This document shows, piece by piece, positions 55,287 through 63,041 of a stretch of 64,000 bases of DNA. The DNA is from an uncultured Lysobacteraceae bacterium (GTDB taxonomy: Bacteria > Pseudomonadota > Gammaproteobacteria > Xanthomonadales > Xanthomonadaceae): NCBI GenBank assembly GCA_946480825.1, contig CAMLLG010000011.1, positions 10,074 through 74,073 on the forward strand, in the 5' to 3' direction. Made by a program: the position numbers and the translations under genes. Under the pieces are notes generated by a model. The model saw only the letters and a program-made list of their open reading frames with translations. It was not told the origin of the DNA and did no database searches. Numbering within the stretch: the stretch's first letter is position 1; every line of letters starts with the position of its first letter.

Positions 55287-56878
55287 CGCTCGCGCTGCGC
55301 CAGCTCGACGTGCAGGCCGGCGCGCGCCGGCTGCTCGGCCCGCTCGATCTGGATCTCGCGCCCGGCCAGTGCCTCGGCGTGGTCGGCGAGAGCGGCAGCG
55401 GCAAGAGCCTCACCGCGCTGTCGCTGCTCGGGCTGTTGCCTCCGGGGTTGCGCTCGCTCGGCGCATTGACGCACGACGGCGCCGACATCGATTTCGGTTC
55501 GCGGGCGCACGCGGCGCTGCGTGGTCGCGTACTGGGCTGGGTTCCGCAGGATCCGCTGGCCGCGCTGCATCCGCTGCGCACGGTCGGTGCGCAGCTGCGC
55601 GAGACCCTGCACGTCCATGGTCGTTCGGAGCATGGCCGTCCCGATGCGGATGCGCGCGCGCTGCTCTCGCGCGTGCGATTGCCCGATCCCGGTGCGGCCC
55701 TCAAGCGGTTTCCGCACCAGTTCTCCGGCGGCCAGCGCCAGCGCATCGCGATCGCGATGGCGCTGTGCAGCGGGCCGCGCTATCTCATCGCCGACGAGCC
55801 GACCTCCGCGCTCGACGCGCGGATCGCGCGCGAGGTGCTCGATCTGCTCGACGCGCTGCGTCGCGAGGAGGGGCTCGGGCTGATGCTGATCAGCCACGAT
55901 CTGCCGCTGGTCGGCGCCTACGCCGACGATGTGCTGGTGCTGCGCCGCGGCGATGTCGTCGAACGCGGCGCGACCCGCGCCGTGTTCGCGCATCCGCAAC
56001 ATGCTTACACGCGTGCGTTGATCGAGGCGGATGCCATCGCCTTCGTAGGAGGGCCTTCAGGCCCGATGATCGAAGCGGTGGTTGTGCGGGAAAAGCTCGG
56101 GCCTGAAGGCCCTCCTAAGGGAGGCAGGGCGCTGCTCCGCGGCGAAGGCTTGACCATGCGCTACCCGCGCGCATCGGCGCCCGCGCTCGACGATGTCTCG
56201 CTGCTCCTGCATCGCGGCGAAGGCCTGGCGCTGCTGGGCGAAAGCGGCAGCGGCAAGAGCACGCTCGGCCGCGCGCTGCTGCGGCTGTTGCGCGGTGCGC
56301 AGGGGCGGGTATGGCTGGACGATGTCGAACTGACCGCGCTGTCCGGTCGCGCGCTGCGCACGCTGCGCAGGCGCATCGGCGTGGTGTTCCAGGATCCGTA
56401 CGCGTCGCTCGATCCGCGCATGCGCGTGGGCGAGATCGTGACCGAACCGCTGCGCATCCACGGCCTCGGCGATGCCGCCGCGCGCGCGGCGAAGGCCGGT
56501 GCGCTGTTGACGGCGGTCGGGCTGGATCCGGAGATGGCCGCGCGCTGGCCGCACCAGTTCTCCGGCGGCCAGCGCCAGCGCATCGCGATCGCGCGCGCCC
56601 TGGCCTGCGATCCGGACCTGCTGGTCTGCGACGAAGCGGTCTCGGCGCTGGACGCGCATCACCGCCGCGAAATCCTGGCGCTGCTGGCGAGCCTGAAGCG
56701 CGAGCGCGATCTGGCGTTGCTCTTCGTCACCCACGATCTGTCCGCGGCCGCCGCGGTCGCGGAGCGCATCGCGGTGCTGGACGCGGGCCGGATCGTGGAG
56801 ATCGGCGAAGCCGCCGCGGTGCTGCGCGACCCGCAGCATGCGCATACGCGGGCGCTGGTCGACGCGCGGTGCCGGTAG
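55283..56878 (+). CDS. Fused two-domain oligopeptide ABC ATPase (DppD-DppF/YejF type) with in-frame REP pair
   Basis: A 531-residue protein with two ABC domains. Domain 1: Walker A GESGSGKS (35-42), then FPHQFSGGQRQRIAIAMAL and YLIADEPTSALDARI. Domain 2: Walker A GESGSGKST near residue 318, WPHQFSGGQRQRIAIARAL and DEAVSALD, where the usual DEPTS is DEAVS as in DppF. It powers peptide uptake with the DppC-like permease. The linker, residues about 255-279, is encoded by an inverted REP pair (56045-56117) also present between genes at 14768; it reads in frame ([24 protein letters not shown]). The stop codon itself lies within a further inverted repeat. Confidence 0.92.
   Translation: MTLALRQLDVQAGARRLLGPLDLDLAPGQCLGVVGESGSGKSLTALSLLGLLPPGLRSLGALTHDGADIDFGSRAHAALRGRVLGWVPQDPLAALHPLRTVGAQLRETLHVHGRSEHGRPDADARALLSRVRLPDPGAALKRFPHQFSGGQRQRIAIAMALCSGPRYLIADEPTSALDARIAREVLDLLDALRREEGLGLMLISHDLPLVGAYADDVLVLRRGDVVERGATRAVFAHPQHAYTRALIEADAIAFVGGPSGPMIEAVVVREKLGPEGPPKGGRALLRGEGLTMRYPRASAPALDDVSLLLHRGEGLALLGESGSGKSTLGRALLRLLRGAQGRVWLDDVELTALSGRALRTLRRRIGVVFQDPYASLDPRMRVGEIVTEPLRIHGLGDAAARAAKAGALLTAVGLDPEMAARWPHQFSGGQRQRIAIARALACDPDLLVCDEAVSALDAHHRREILALLASLKRERDLALLFVTHDLSAAAAVAERIAVLDAGRIVEIGEAAAVLRDPQHAHTRALVDARCR
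56045..56117. repeat. Inverted REP pair inside the ABC ATPase coding region
   Basis: Arms at 56045-56066 and 56097-56117 are inverted copies of the GTAGGAGGGCC family, matching the arms at 14768-14838 base for base over about 21 nt. The pair adds about 24 codons between the two ATPase domains without stop or frameshift. Confidence 0.92.
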
Positions 56879-56940
56879 AGCGGGCTTCAGCCCGCTGATC
56901 CGCTGGCAGAGACATCAGCGGGCTGAAGCCCGCTCTACCG
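56871..56940. repeat. Inverted REP pair overlapping the ATPase stop codon
   Basis: Perfect 28-bp inverted arms at 56871-56898 and 56913-56940 with a 14-nt spacer, each with a GTAG head and a GCGGGCTTCAGCCCGC palindrome. The TAG of the left arm's head is the stop codon (56876-56878). A long hairpin would form right at the end of the ABC transcript and between convergent genes. Confidence 0.92.
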
Positions 56941-56949
56941 GTATCCGCG

Positions 56950-57198
56950 TCAGACGATCCCGCCGCCCATGCTCAGGCGCACGACGGCGACCACGATCAC
57001 GATGGCGTTGAGCGCCAGCCCGGCCTTCGCGCGGCCGCGCTTTTCGCGCGCGGTGATGCCGATACCGATCGCGGCGATGATCGTGCCGATGCCGGCGAAC
57101 GGAATCACCAGCCAGTTGCTCCAGCCCAGCAGCGGCACCAGGCCGATGAACATCAGCAGCATCGCGACGATGCCCCAGAGCAGACTGATCAGACCCAT
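56950..57198 (-). CDS. Small DUF4190-like membrane protein
   Basis: An 82-residue protein with three helices: ISLLWGIVAMLLMFIGLVPLL, LVIPFAGIGTIIAAIGIGIT and AGLALNAIVIVVAVVRLSMG, separated by short loops with REKRGRAKAG between the last two. The last-helix motif GRAKAGLALN is typical of DUF4190-type proteins (GxxxAxxGLxLG). Function unknown. It starts 96 nt after the chorismatase stop in the same direction. Confidence 0.7.
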   Translation of the reverse strand: MGLISLLWGIVAMLLMFIGLVPLLGWSNWLVIPFAGIGTIIAAIGIGITAREKRGRAKAGLALNAIVIVVAVVRLSMGGGIV

Positions 57199-57293
57199 CG
57201 TGGCGTTCCCCTCGGGAAGGGCCGCGGATGCGCGGCCGGCAGCAGCGAAGATGGATGCGATGCCGCCGGATTCAAGCGGCGGGATGACGACGT

Positions 57294-58313
57294 TCAGGCA
57301 TGCACGCCGTCGATCTCCACCGCCAGCTCGCGCCGGCAGATCGCGGCGTGCAGCAGCAGCCGCGGCACGCTGTTGCCGAAGCGGGCGTCGAGCGCCTGCG
57401 CCACCACCGGCAGATCTTCGGCGTCGCGCACGTAGACCTTCAGCCGGGTGCCGCTGCCGAAACCGGCCGGCAGCGACGGTTGGTGGCGGCGCGCTTCGGC
57501 CAGCAGCGCATCGAAGTTGGCGAAGGTCTCGCCGATCTGCGCCTGCAGTTCGCCGATGTGCTGGGACGCGTGACCGACCACGCTGGCGGTGCCCGACAGC
57601 AGCAGCGGCATCGTGCCGCCCACCGGCGGCAGCATCGCCCGCGCGAAGCTCGGCGACTGCGGGCCGTACTGGCGCGGATAGCGGTAGGCGCTGACCTGCC
57701 GCGGGTTTTCCACCGGAATGCCGCGACGGCTGGCCGACAGCCAGTACACCTGCAGCGTGCGCCGGCCGTCGCAGCGGCCGATCGCGGTGGCCGCGGGCAG
57801 TTCGAGGGCGTCGAAGCGGCCCATGCCGCGCGCGCGGCCGACGCAGAACTGCCGGTAGCGTTCGGCATCGCCGTCGCCGAGCGTGATCGCGTCGAGATAG
57901 TTCCAGACCCGCAGCAGGTGCGGGGTGCGGCTGCCGGACACGAAGCCCACCAGTTGCGTGTAGGCGCGTTCGGCGGCGTCGCAGATGTCGCTGTGGGCCG
58001 GATGCGCGCCCGGCGGTTCGTCGATCTCGATCACGCCGAAGGTCAGCTGGCCGTCGCTGGCCCAGCGGATCTCGCCCTGCTCGGGCGTGCCCTCGCGGCC
58101 ATGCTCGACCGGGCCGGCGCTGCGCCAGTGTTCGAACGGCGCGATGCCGTAGGGCTGCAGCGGCACCCGCAGATAGCGTGGGTCGTCGCAGTGCGGGGCA
58201 TCGTTGCCGAAGCCGAACACGGCGAGGGTGTCGCTGCCCAGCAGCGACTGCGGCGAGTCCGCCTGCAGATAATCGATCGACAGGGCGGCGGGATACGGCA
58301 TGGTGGCTTCCAT
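57294..58313 (-). CDS. xanB2: XanB2-like chorismatase (hydroxybenzoate synthase)
   Basis: A 339-residue chorismatase of the Hyg5/XanB2/FkbO family. Conserved parts include PLQPYGIAPFEHWRS, YTQLVGFVSGSRTPHLLRVWNYLDAI, RYRQFCVGRARGM, YWLSASRRGIPVENPRQVSAYRYPRQYGP and the C-terminal YVRDAEDLPVVAQALDARFG. XanB2 of Xanthomonas converts chorismate to 3- and 4-hydroxybenzoate, the starters for xanthomonadin and ubiquinone. Its first ATG (58313) overlaps the upstream stop (TGATG); a second ATG at 58301 has GGAAG at the ideal distance and may be the real start. It is co-transcribed with the FAD oxidoreductase. Confidence 0.9.
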   Translation of the reverse strand: MEATMPYPAALSIDYLQADSPQSLLGSDTLAVFGFGNDAPHCDDPRYLRVPLQPYGIAPFEHWRSAGPVEHGREGTPEQGEIRWASDGQLTFGVIEIDEPPGAHPAHSDICDAAERAYTQLVGFVSGSRTPHLLRVWNYLDAITLGDGDAERYRQFCVGRARGMGRFDALELPAATAIGRCDGRRTLQVYWLSASRRGIPVENPRQVSAYRYPRQYGPQSPSFARAMLPPVGGTMPLLLSGTASVVGHASQHIGELQAQIGETFANFDALLAEARRHQPSLPAGFGSGTRLKVYVRDAEDLPVVAQALDARFGNSVPRLLLHAAICRRELAVEIDGVHA

Positions 58314-59689
58314 CAGGAGTCGGAGTGCAGGGTCTCGCCGCGGAACGCGGCGCGTCTGTCGCGCCGCCGTTGCCGCCATCCGCGCAGCGCCTGCGGCGCC
58401 ATCGACACGGCGGTGACGAGATAGATCAGGCGGAACAGGCGCAGGCGTCGGATCACCGCGGGATTGTCGAACACGTCGCCGGCGAGCATCGAGATCACCG
58501 CCTGTTCGATCCCGAACGTATTCCGCGGATTGGCGAACAGATGGCGCATCACCGGCGTGGTGAAGCGGTAGATGAACCAGGAGAATTCCTTCAGGCCGCG
58601 GTCGTATCCGCGCGTCATCGCGCGCTGCAGCGCGGCCTCGCGCCCGGGTTCGCGCAGTGCGGCGTCGACCATCCGCGCGGCACGCTCCGCGCTGTGCATG
58701 GCGAGGTAGACGCCCGAGGAGAAGATCGGGTCGATGAAGACGTAGGCGTCGCCGACCGTGGTCCAGCCCGGCCCGCACATCCGCGTGGACGCGTAGGAAT
58801 AGTTGCCGGTGGCGTGCACCGGCGCCGCGCGTTCGGCCGCCGTCAGCCGTGTCCGCACCGTGGGAATGTCGCGCAGGGTCTGCAGCAGGAAACCTTCGCT
58901 GTCGCCGCCGCGCTGCTTGAGATACTCGGGCGAACACACGGCGCCGATGCTCATCAGGCCGTCGCGCAGCGGGATCAGCCAGACCCAGCCATGGGCGAAG
59001 CGTTCGATGGTGATGTTGCCGGCGTCCTCGCCGGGCCGGCGTTCGACCCCCCGGAAATGGCTGAACAGCGCCGCGGACTGGTGTTTCGGGTTGCGGCGCT
59101 TGAGCTTGAGACGGTTGCCCAGGAAGGTGTCGCGGCCGCTGGCGTCGATGAGGTAACGCATCGAGATCGCGAATTCGCCGCCGTCGGCGCCGCGCGCCCG
59201 GGCGCCGGTGGGCCGGCCATCGGCGCCGAACTCGACCGCGGTGACCGCCACGCCATCGCGGGCGTCCGCGCCGGCGTCGGCCGCGGCCCGGAACAACAGC
59301 GCGTCGAATTCGTCGCGTTTGACCTGGAAGGCATGGGTGCAATCCGGGGTCAGGGCCCGGTCGAACCTGAACACGTGGGTGCTGCCGTCGGCGCAGGGCC
59401 GCGGGAAATCGGCCCCGATCTTGCGCACGCCGATGGCTTCGACCGCGGCCAGCACGCCCAGCCGTTCGAGGATGGGCAGATTCATCGGCAACAGCGATTC
59501 GCCGATGTGGAAGCGCGGATGCCGGTCCTTCTCCAGCAGCATCACCCGCCGGCCGAGCCGAGCCAGCGCGATCGCCGCCGTGCTCCCGGCAGGGCCGCCG
59601 CCGATGATCAGGACATCGCAGTCCAGAGGGGCGGGCATCGGGGCCGGGCCTTCGCGATCCCCCGTGTCCGCGCCGAAAGGGACAGTCAT
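58313..59689 (-). CDS. FAD-dependent tryptophan-halogenase-like oxidoreductase of the xanthomonadin cluster
   Basis: A 458-residue flavoprotein. DVLIIGGGPAGSTAAIALARLG is the FAD-binding GxGxxG, followed by RFHIGESLLPMNLPIL and later GWVWLIPLRDG, which fits the WxWxIP pattern of flavin-dependent halogenases, and VGDAYVFIDPIFSSGVYLAM, the second FAD motif. Xanthomonadins are brominated aryl polyenes, and a halogenase gene is part of the cluster in Xanthomonas, so halogenation is likely, but hydroxylation cannot be excluded by eye. ATG 59689 (AAGAAGAG just upstream) was preferred over 59722. Confidence 0.85.
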   Translation of the reverse strand: MTVPFGADTGDREGPAPMPAPLDCDVLIIGGGPAGSTAAIALARLGRRVMLLEKDRHPRFHIGESLLPMNLPILERLGVLAAVEAIGVRKIGADFPRPCADGSTHVFRFDRALTPDCTHAFQVKRDEFDALLFRAAADAGADARDGVAVTAVEFGADGRPTGARARGADGGEFAISMRYLIDASGRDTFLGNRLKLKRRNPKHQSAALFSHFRGVERRPGEDAGNITIERFAHGWVWLIPLRDGLMSIGAVCSPEYLKQRGGDSEGFLLQTLRDIPTVRTRLTAAERAAPVHATGNYSYASTRMCGPGWTTVGDAYVFIDPIFSSGVYLAMHSAERAARMVDAALREPGREAALQRAMTRGYDRGLKEFSWFIYRFTTPVMRHLFANPRNTFGIEQAVISMLAGDVFDNPAVIRRLRLFRLIYLVTAVSMAPQALRGWRQRRRDRRAAFRGETLHSDS

Positions 59690-59802
59690 GCTCTTCTTGT
59701 TGCAATGCGAGGCTGGCATCATACCGCGTGGCGCGCCGCCGCTGCCCGACCCGGGCGGCGAAACAGGCTCCGGCGCGCATTCCCCCGCGATAGAGCGTGT
59801 AG

Positions 59803-59835
59803 ATCGAAAGTGTATCGAAAGCGTATCGAAAGCGT
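59803..59835. promoter_or_regulatory. Three 11-bp direct repeats in the divergent xanthomonadin promoter region
   Basis: ATCGAAAGTGT (59803-59813) is followed without gap by two copies of ATCGAAAGCGT (59814-59824, 59825-59835). The 11-bp period is close to one DNA turn, so a protein could bind all three on one face. They lie between the leftward halogenase/chorismatase pair and the rightward ACP operon. Confidence 0.45.
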
Positions 59836-59938
59836 GGTGATCGATGACCCGACGGAACGGTGCCGCAGTGCGGCGTCCGTCCGTGGTGTTCGCGATTTTT
59901 CTCTCTGAAGCCCTTTACTGCCGAAATTGGATGTGTGT

Positions 59939-60208
59939 ATGTCTGAGTTGAGCCCTCCCGAACGCGAACTCGCGGATCTGCTGGTCGAGAGCCTGAATCT
60001 CGACGGCGTTTCCGCCGCGGAGATCGACCCGGAGGCGCCGCTGTTCGGTGCCGGTCTGGGCCTGGATTCGATCGACGCGCTGGAACTGTCGCTGGCGATC
60101 AGCAAGAAATACGGCTTCCAGCTGCGTTCGGACAACGACGACAACCGCCGCATCTTCGGTTCGCTGCGGGCGCTTTCGGCCCATGTCGAACAGCAACGGA
60201 CGGTGTGA
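59939..60208 (+). CDS. Acyl carrier protein of the xanthomonadin cluster
   Basis: An 89-residue carrier protein. The phosphopantetheine Ser is in LGLDSIDALEL (helix 2 start), within the four-helix ACP pattern ELADLLVESLNLDGV..IDPEAPLFGAGLGLDS. A second carrier often follows in aryl polyene clusters, but only one is present in the window. ATG 59939 was chosen; a TTG at 59927 would add four residues. The phosphopantetheinyl transferase at 23592 may modify it. It is the first gene of a rightward operon. Confidence 0.92.
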   Translation: MSELSPPERELADLLVESLNLDGVSAAEIDPEAPLFGAGLGLDSIDALELSLAISKKYGFQLRSDNDDNRRIFGSLRALSAHVEQQRTV

Positions 60209-60891
60209 TCGCCTGGCTGCGGTTGCTGCTGCTGGTGGCGTACGTCGCGCTGGCGCACTACGCCGGCGCGCTGCAGTCGCCGCTGCTGGCGGTGCTGGCG
60301 CTGGCGGATCTGGTGCTGCTGGTGCTGATCGAACCGCTGCTCAGGCCGCGGCTGTGGGCATGGCTGGCGCTGGCCGTGGTCGCGGCGGGTCTGGCCGCGC
60401 TGTCGCGCACGTCGCTGGCGCTGCTGCCGTTGCTGCTGGTGCCGCCGCTGTTCACCGCGATCTTCGCCTGGTGTTTCGCGCGCAGCCTGCGCGCCGGGCG
60501 GGTGCCGCTGATCACCAAGGTGGTGGCGGCGCTGTACGGGACCACGCCGGAGGGTCTGTCGCCGCGGCATCGAGGCTATACCCGCGGCCTCACCGCCACC
60601 TGGGCGGGGCTGTTGGCGGCGCTGACCGCGCTGAATCTCGTGCTGGCGCTGGTCGCGGTGCCCGGCGGCATCCTGCCGCGACTGGGAATGTCCTCGCCCT
60701 GGCCGGTCACCGAAGCCGAGGCCTCGCTGATCGCCAACGTGGGCAACTACGGTCTGCTGATCGGTTTCTCGGTCGCCGAGTATCTCGTCCGCAAACGGGT
60801 GTTCCCGGTGCGGCCCTACGGCAACGTCTTCGACTTCGCCCGGCGCATGGCCGCGCTGGGGCCGGCGTTCTGGCGGGACTTCTTCCGTTGA
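60205..60891 (+). CDS. COG4648-type membrane protein of the aryl polyene cluster
   Basis: A 228-residue membrane protein with about six helices (LRLLLLVAYVALAHYAGAL, LLAVLALADLVLLVLIEPLL, LALLPLLLVPPLFTAIFAW, LNLVLALVAVPGGILPRLG and YGLLIGFSVAEYLV). The pattern RSLRAGRVPLITKVVAALYG and the end FDFARRMAALGPAFWRDFFR match the uncharacterised membrane proteins of aryl polyene/xanthomonadin clusters (COG4648). It begins with GTG overlapping the ACP stop (GTGA). Role unknown; it may link the carrier-bound chain to the membrane. Confidence 0.82.
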   Translation: MIAWLRLLLLVAYVALAHYAGALQSPLLAVLALADLVLLVLIEPLLRPRLWAWLALAVVAAGLAALSRTSLALLPLLLVPPLFTAIFAWCFARSLRAGRVPLITKVVAALYGTTPEGLSPRHRGYTRGLTATWAGLLAALTALNLVLALVAVPGGILPRLGMSSPWPVTEAEASLIANVGNYGLLIGFSVAEYLVRKRVFPVRPYGNVFDFARRMAALGPAFWRDFFR

Positions 60892-60901
60892 GGCGGGGTC
60901 G

Positions 60902-61723
60902 ATGATGTCCGAACGCGTGTTGCAGGACGAAACGTCATGCGCGGATGCGGCCGTGCAGCGCCTGCCGCGCCGCGAGCCGGCGTGGCTGCGGACATTGTGG
61001 TCGGTGTGGAACCTGCCGCAGCTCGCCTTCACCCTGCTGTGGACCGCCGGCCTGATACCGATCGCGCTGGCGCTGCGCCTCGTCCACGGTCCGGCGCTGC
61101 CGCTGCGGATGGCGTCGCGGGTGTGGGCGCCCGGCCTGCTGTACGGCGCGGGCGTGCGTTTCACGGTCGAAGGCGCGGAAGCCATCGACTGGTCGAAGCC
61201 TTATCTGATCGTGGCCAATCATCAGTCGGTGATCGACATCTGCGCGCTGTTCCGCGCGGTGCCGGTGCCGCTGCGGTTCCTGCTGAAGCGCGAAATGACC
61301 CGGGTGCCGTTCGTGGGCCGCTACGCGAAATCCACCGGCATGCTGTTCATCGATCGCGACAATCGCCGCGCCGGCCCGCGGATGTTGCGCGATGCCGCGG
61401 CGATGCTGCGCGACGGCAACAGCCTGTGCGTGTTTCCCGAAGGCACGCGCAGCCGCGACGGTCGCGTGGCCGCATTCAAGGGCGGCCCGTTCCAGGCCGC
61501 GATCGATGCCGGCGTCGAGATCCTGCCGGTGGCGATCATCGGTGCCGGCGCGGTGCTGCCGCCGAGCGGTCTGTTCCGCGTGCGTCCGGGTCGGATCGCG
61601 GTGCGTTTCGGCACGCCGCAGTCGACCGCGGGCGCCGAGCGCCAGGCGCTGGCGCGCAGCGCCCATGCGCGGGTGGTCGCGATGCTGGCCGACGCGCCCG
61701 TCGATGGATCGGACGGAGACTGA
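60902..61723 (+). CDS. PlsC-type 1-acylglycerol-phosphate/lysophospholipid acyltransferase
   Basis: A 273-residue membrane acyltransferase. A hydrophobic helix (LAFTLLWTAGLIPIALALRLV) precedes motif I, VANHQSVIDICALF with NHxxxxD, motif II with FVGRYAKSTGMLFIDRDNR and motif III CVFPEGTRSRDG, and motif IV VEILPVAIIGAG. It adds an acyl chain to a glycerophospholipid; in pigment clusters it probably helps attach the aryl polyene to a lipid. It starts 10 nt after the membrane protein gene. Confidence 0.92.
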   Translation: MMSERVLQDETSCADAAVQRLPRREPAWLRTLWSVWNLPQLAFTLLWTAGLIPIALALRLVHGPALPLRMASRVWAPGLLYGAGVRFTVEGAEAIDWSKPYLIVANHQSVIDICALFRAVPVPLRFLLKREMTRVPFVGRYAKSTGMLFIDRDNRRAGPRMLRDAAAMLRDGNSLCVFPEGTRSRDGRVAAFKGGPFQAAIDAGVEILPVAIIGAGAVLPPSGLFRVRPGRIAVRFGTPQSTAGAERQALARSAHARVVAMLADAPVDGSDGD

Positions 61724-61726
61724 GCC

Positions 61727-62047
61727 ATGTCGCCTCCGACCTTCGCGGTACCGCACGATCATCCGAGCCTGCCGGGACATTTCCCGGGCCGGCCGATCGT
61801 GCCCGGCGTGGTGGTGCTGGACCGCGTGCTCGCGGCGATCGAGGCCGCGCATGGCGACATCGGCCCGCTGCGGCTGCCGCAGGTGAAATTCCTGCAGCCG
61901 CTGCTGCCGGCCGAGACCGCGCGGATCGACATCGAAGCGATGGCCGTGGCCACGGGCGTCCCGCCGCGCTGGAAATTCCGGGTGCTGCGCGACGATGCGG
62001 TCATCGCCAGCGGCGAGGTGCAGGCCGCATCGGGCGCGACGGCATGA
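61727..62047 (+). CDS. Hotdog-fold 3-hydroxyacyl-ACP dehydratase (ApeI/FabZ-like)
   Basis: A 106-residue thioesterase/dehydratase fold protein. HPSLPGHFPGRPIVPGVVVLD contains the catalytic His (GHFPG) and an Asp where FabZ has Glu, as in the ApeI-like dehydratases of aryl polyene clusters. The protein is short but complete for a single hotdog. It dehydrates the 3-hydroxyacyl chain during polyene growth. It begins 3 nt after the acyltransferase stop. Confidence 0.86.
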   Translation: MSPPTFAVPHDHPSLPGHFPGRPIVPGVVVLDRVLAAIEAAHGDIGPLRLPQVKFLQPLLPAETARIDIEAMAVATGVPPRWKFRVLRDDAVIASGEVQAASGATA

Positions 62048-62057
62048 GGGCGCTGGC

Positions 62058-63041
62058 ATGAGCACGGCATGGAAACAGCGTCCCGAGGGCGGCGGCTGGT
62101 TCGCCCTGTGGCTGATCCGCAACATCGGCCGTTACGGCGGGCGCGGCATCGCGCGCCTGCTGCTGATCCCGATCACCCTGTATTTCCTGATCCGCCGCGG
62201 CCCGGAGCGCGCGGCATCGCGTGCCTGGCTCGGCCGCGCGCTGGGCCGCCCGGCCACGCTGTGGGACGCGGCGAAGCACGTCCATACCTTCGCCGCGACC
62301 ATCCTCGACCGGGTGTTTCTGCTCGGCGACGGTCGCATCGATCTGGCCCGGCGCTTCGACGTGACCGTGCGCGGCCTCGATGAGCTGCACGCGCATCTCG
62401 ACCAGGGCCGCGGCATGCTGCTGTACGGCTCGCACCTGGGCAGTTTCGAAGTGCTGCGCGTGCTGGCGCGGCAGCGGCCCGAATACACCATCCGCGTGGT
62501 GCTCGACAAAGCCCACAACGCGGCGCTGACCCAGTTGCTCGACGCGCTGAGTCCGGAGGTCGCCGCGACCGTGATCGACGGCGGCCAGGATGGGCCCGCG
62601 CTGATGCTGGCGATCCAGAACGCGATCGCCGAGGGTGCGCTGGTCGCGCTGCTGATCGATCGCGCGCATCCCGGCGGGCAGACCGAAATGGCGCCGTTCT
62701 TCGGCCACGACGCGCCGTTCCCGACCGCGCCCTGGCTGATCGCCGCGGCGCTGAAGGCGCCGGTCACGCTGGGCTTCGGCCTGTATCGCGGCGGCAACCG
62801 CTACGACCTGATCTTCGAGAACTTCAGCGACGACATCGTGATTCCCCGCGCGCAGCGCGCGCAGGCGATTCCGGCGTTGATCCGCCGTTATGCCGCGCGG
62901 CTGGAGCATGTGGCTCGCAGCGCACCGTACAACTGGTTCAACTTTTACGATTTCTGGGCGGCCGAGGAGCCGCGCACGCATGCCGACCCCGCTTCGCACA
63001 CCGCCTCGCAGGACCGCGCTTCGCAGGACCGGGCCGCGTAA
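62058..63041 (+). CDS. Lipid A biosynthesis-type (LpxL/HtrB-like) acyltransferase of the cluster
   Basis: A 327-residue LPLAT-family acyltransferase. One N-terminal helix (IARLLLIPITLYFLI) is followed by LLYGSHLGSFEVLRVLARQ, where the usual HxxxxD reads SHLGSFE (His present, Asp replaced by Glu), and LLIDRAHPGGQTEMAPFFGHDAPFPTAPWLIAAAL. This variant is typical of the COG4261 acyltransferases of xanthomonadin/aryl polyene clusters. It probably acylates the lipid-anchored pigment. The next gene starts inside its 3' end in another frame. Confidence 0.87.
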   Translation: MSTAWKQRPEGGGWFALWLIRNIGRYGGRGIARLLLIPITLYFLIRRGPERAASRAWLGRALGRPATLWDAAKHVHTFAATILDRVFLLGDGRIDLARRFDVTVRGLDELHAHLDQGRGMLLYGSHLGSFEVLRVLARQRPEYTIRVVLDKAHNAALTQLLDALSPEVAATVIDGGQDGPALMLAIQNAIAEGALVALLIDRAHPGGQTEMAPFFGHDAPFPTAPWLIAAALKAPVTLGFGLYRGGNRYDLIFENFSDDIVIPRAQRAQAIPALIRRYAARLEHVARSAPYNWFNFYDFWAAEEPRTHADPASHTASQDRASQDRAA

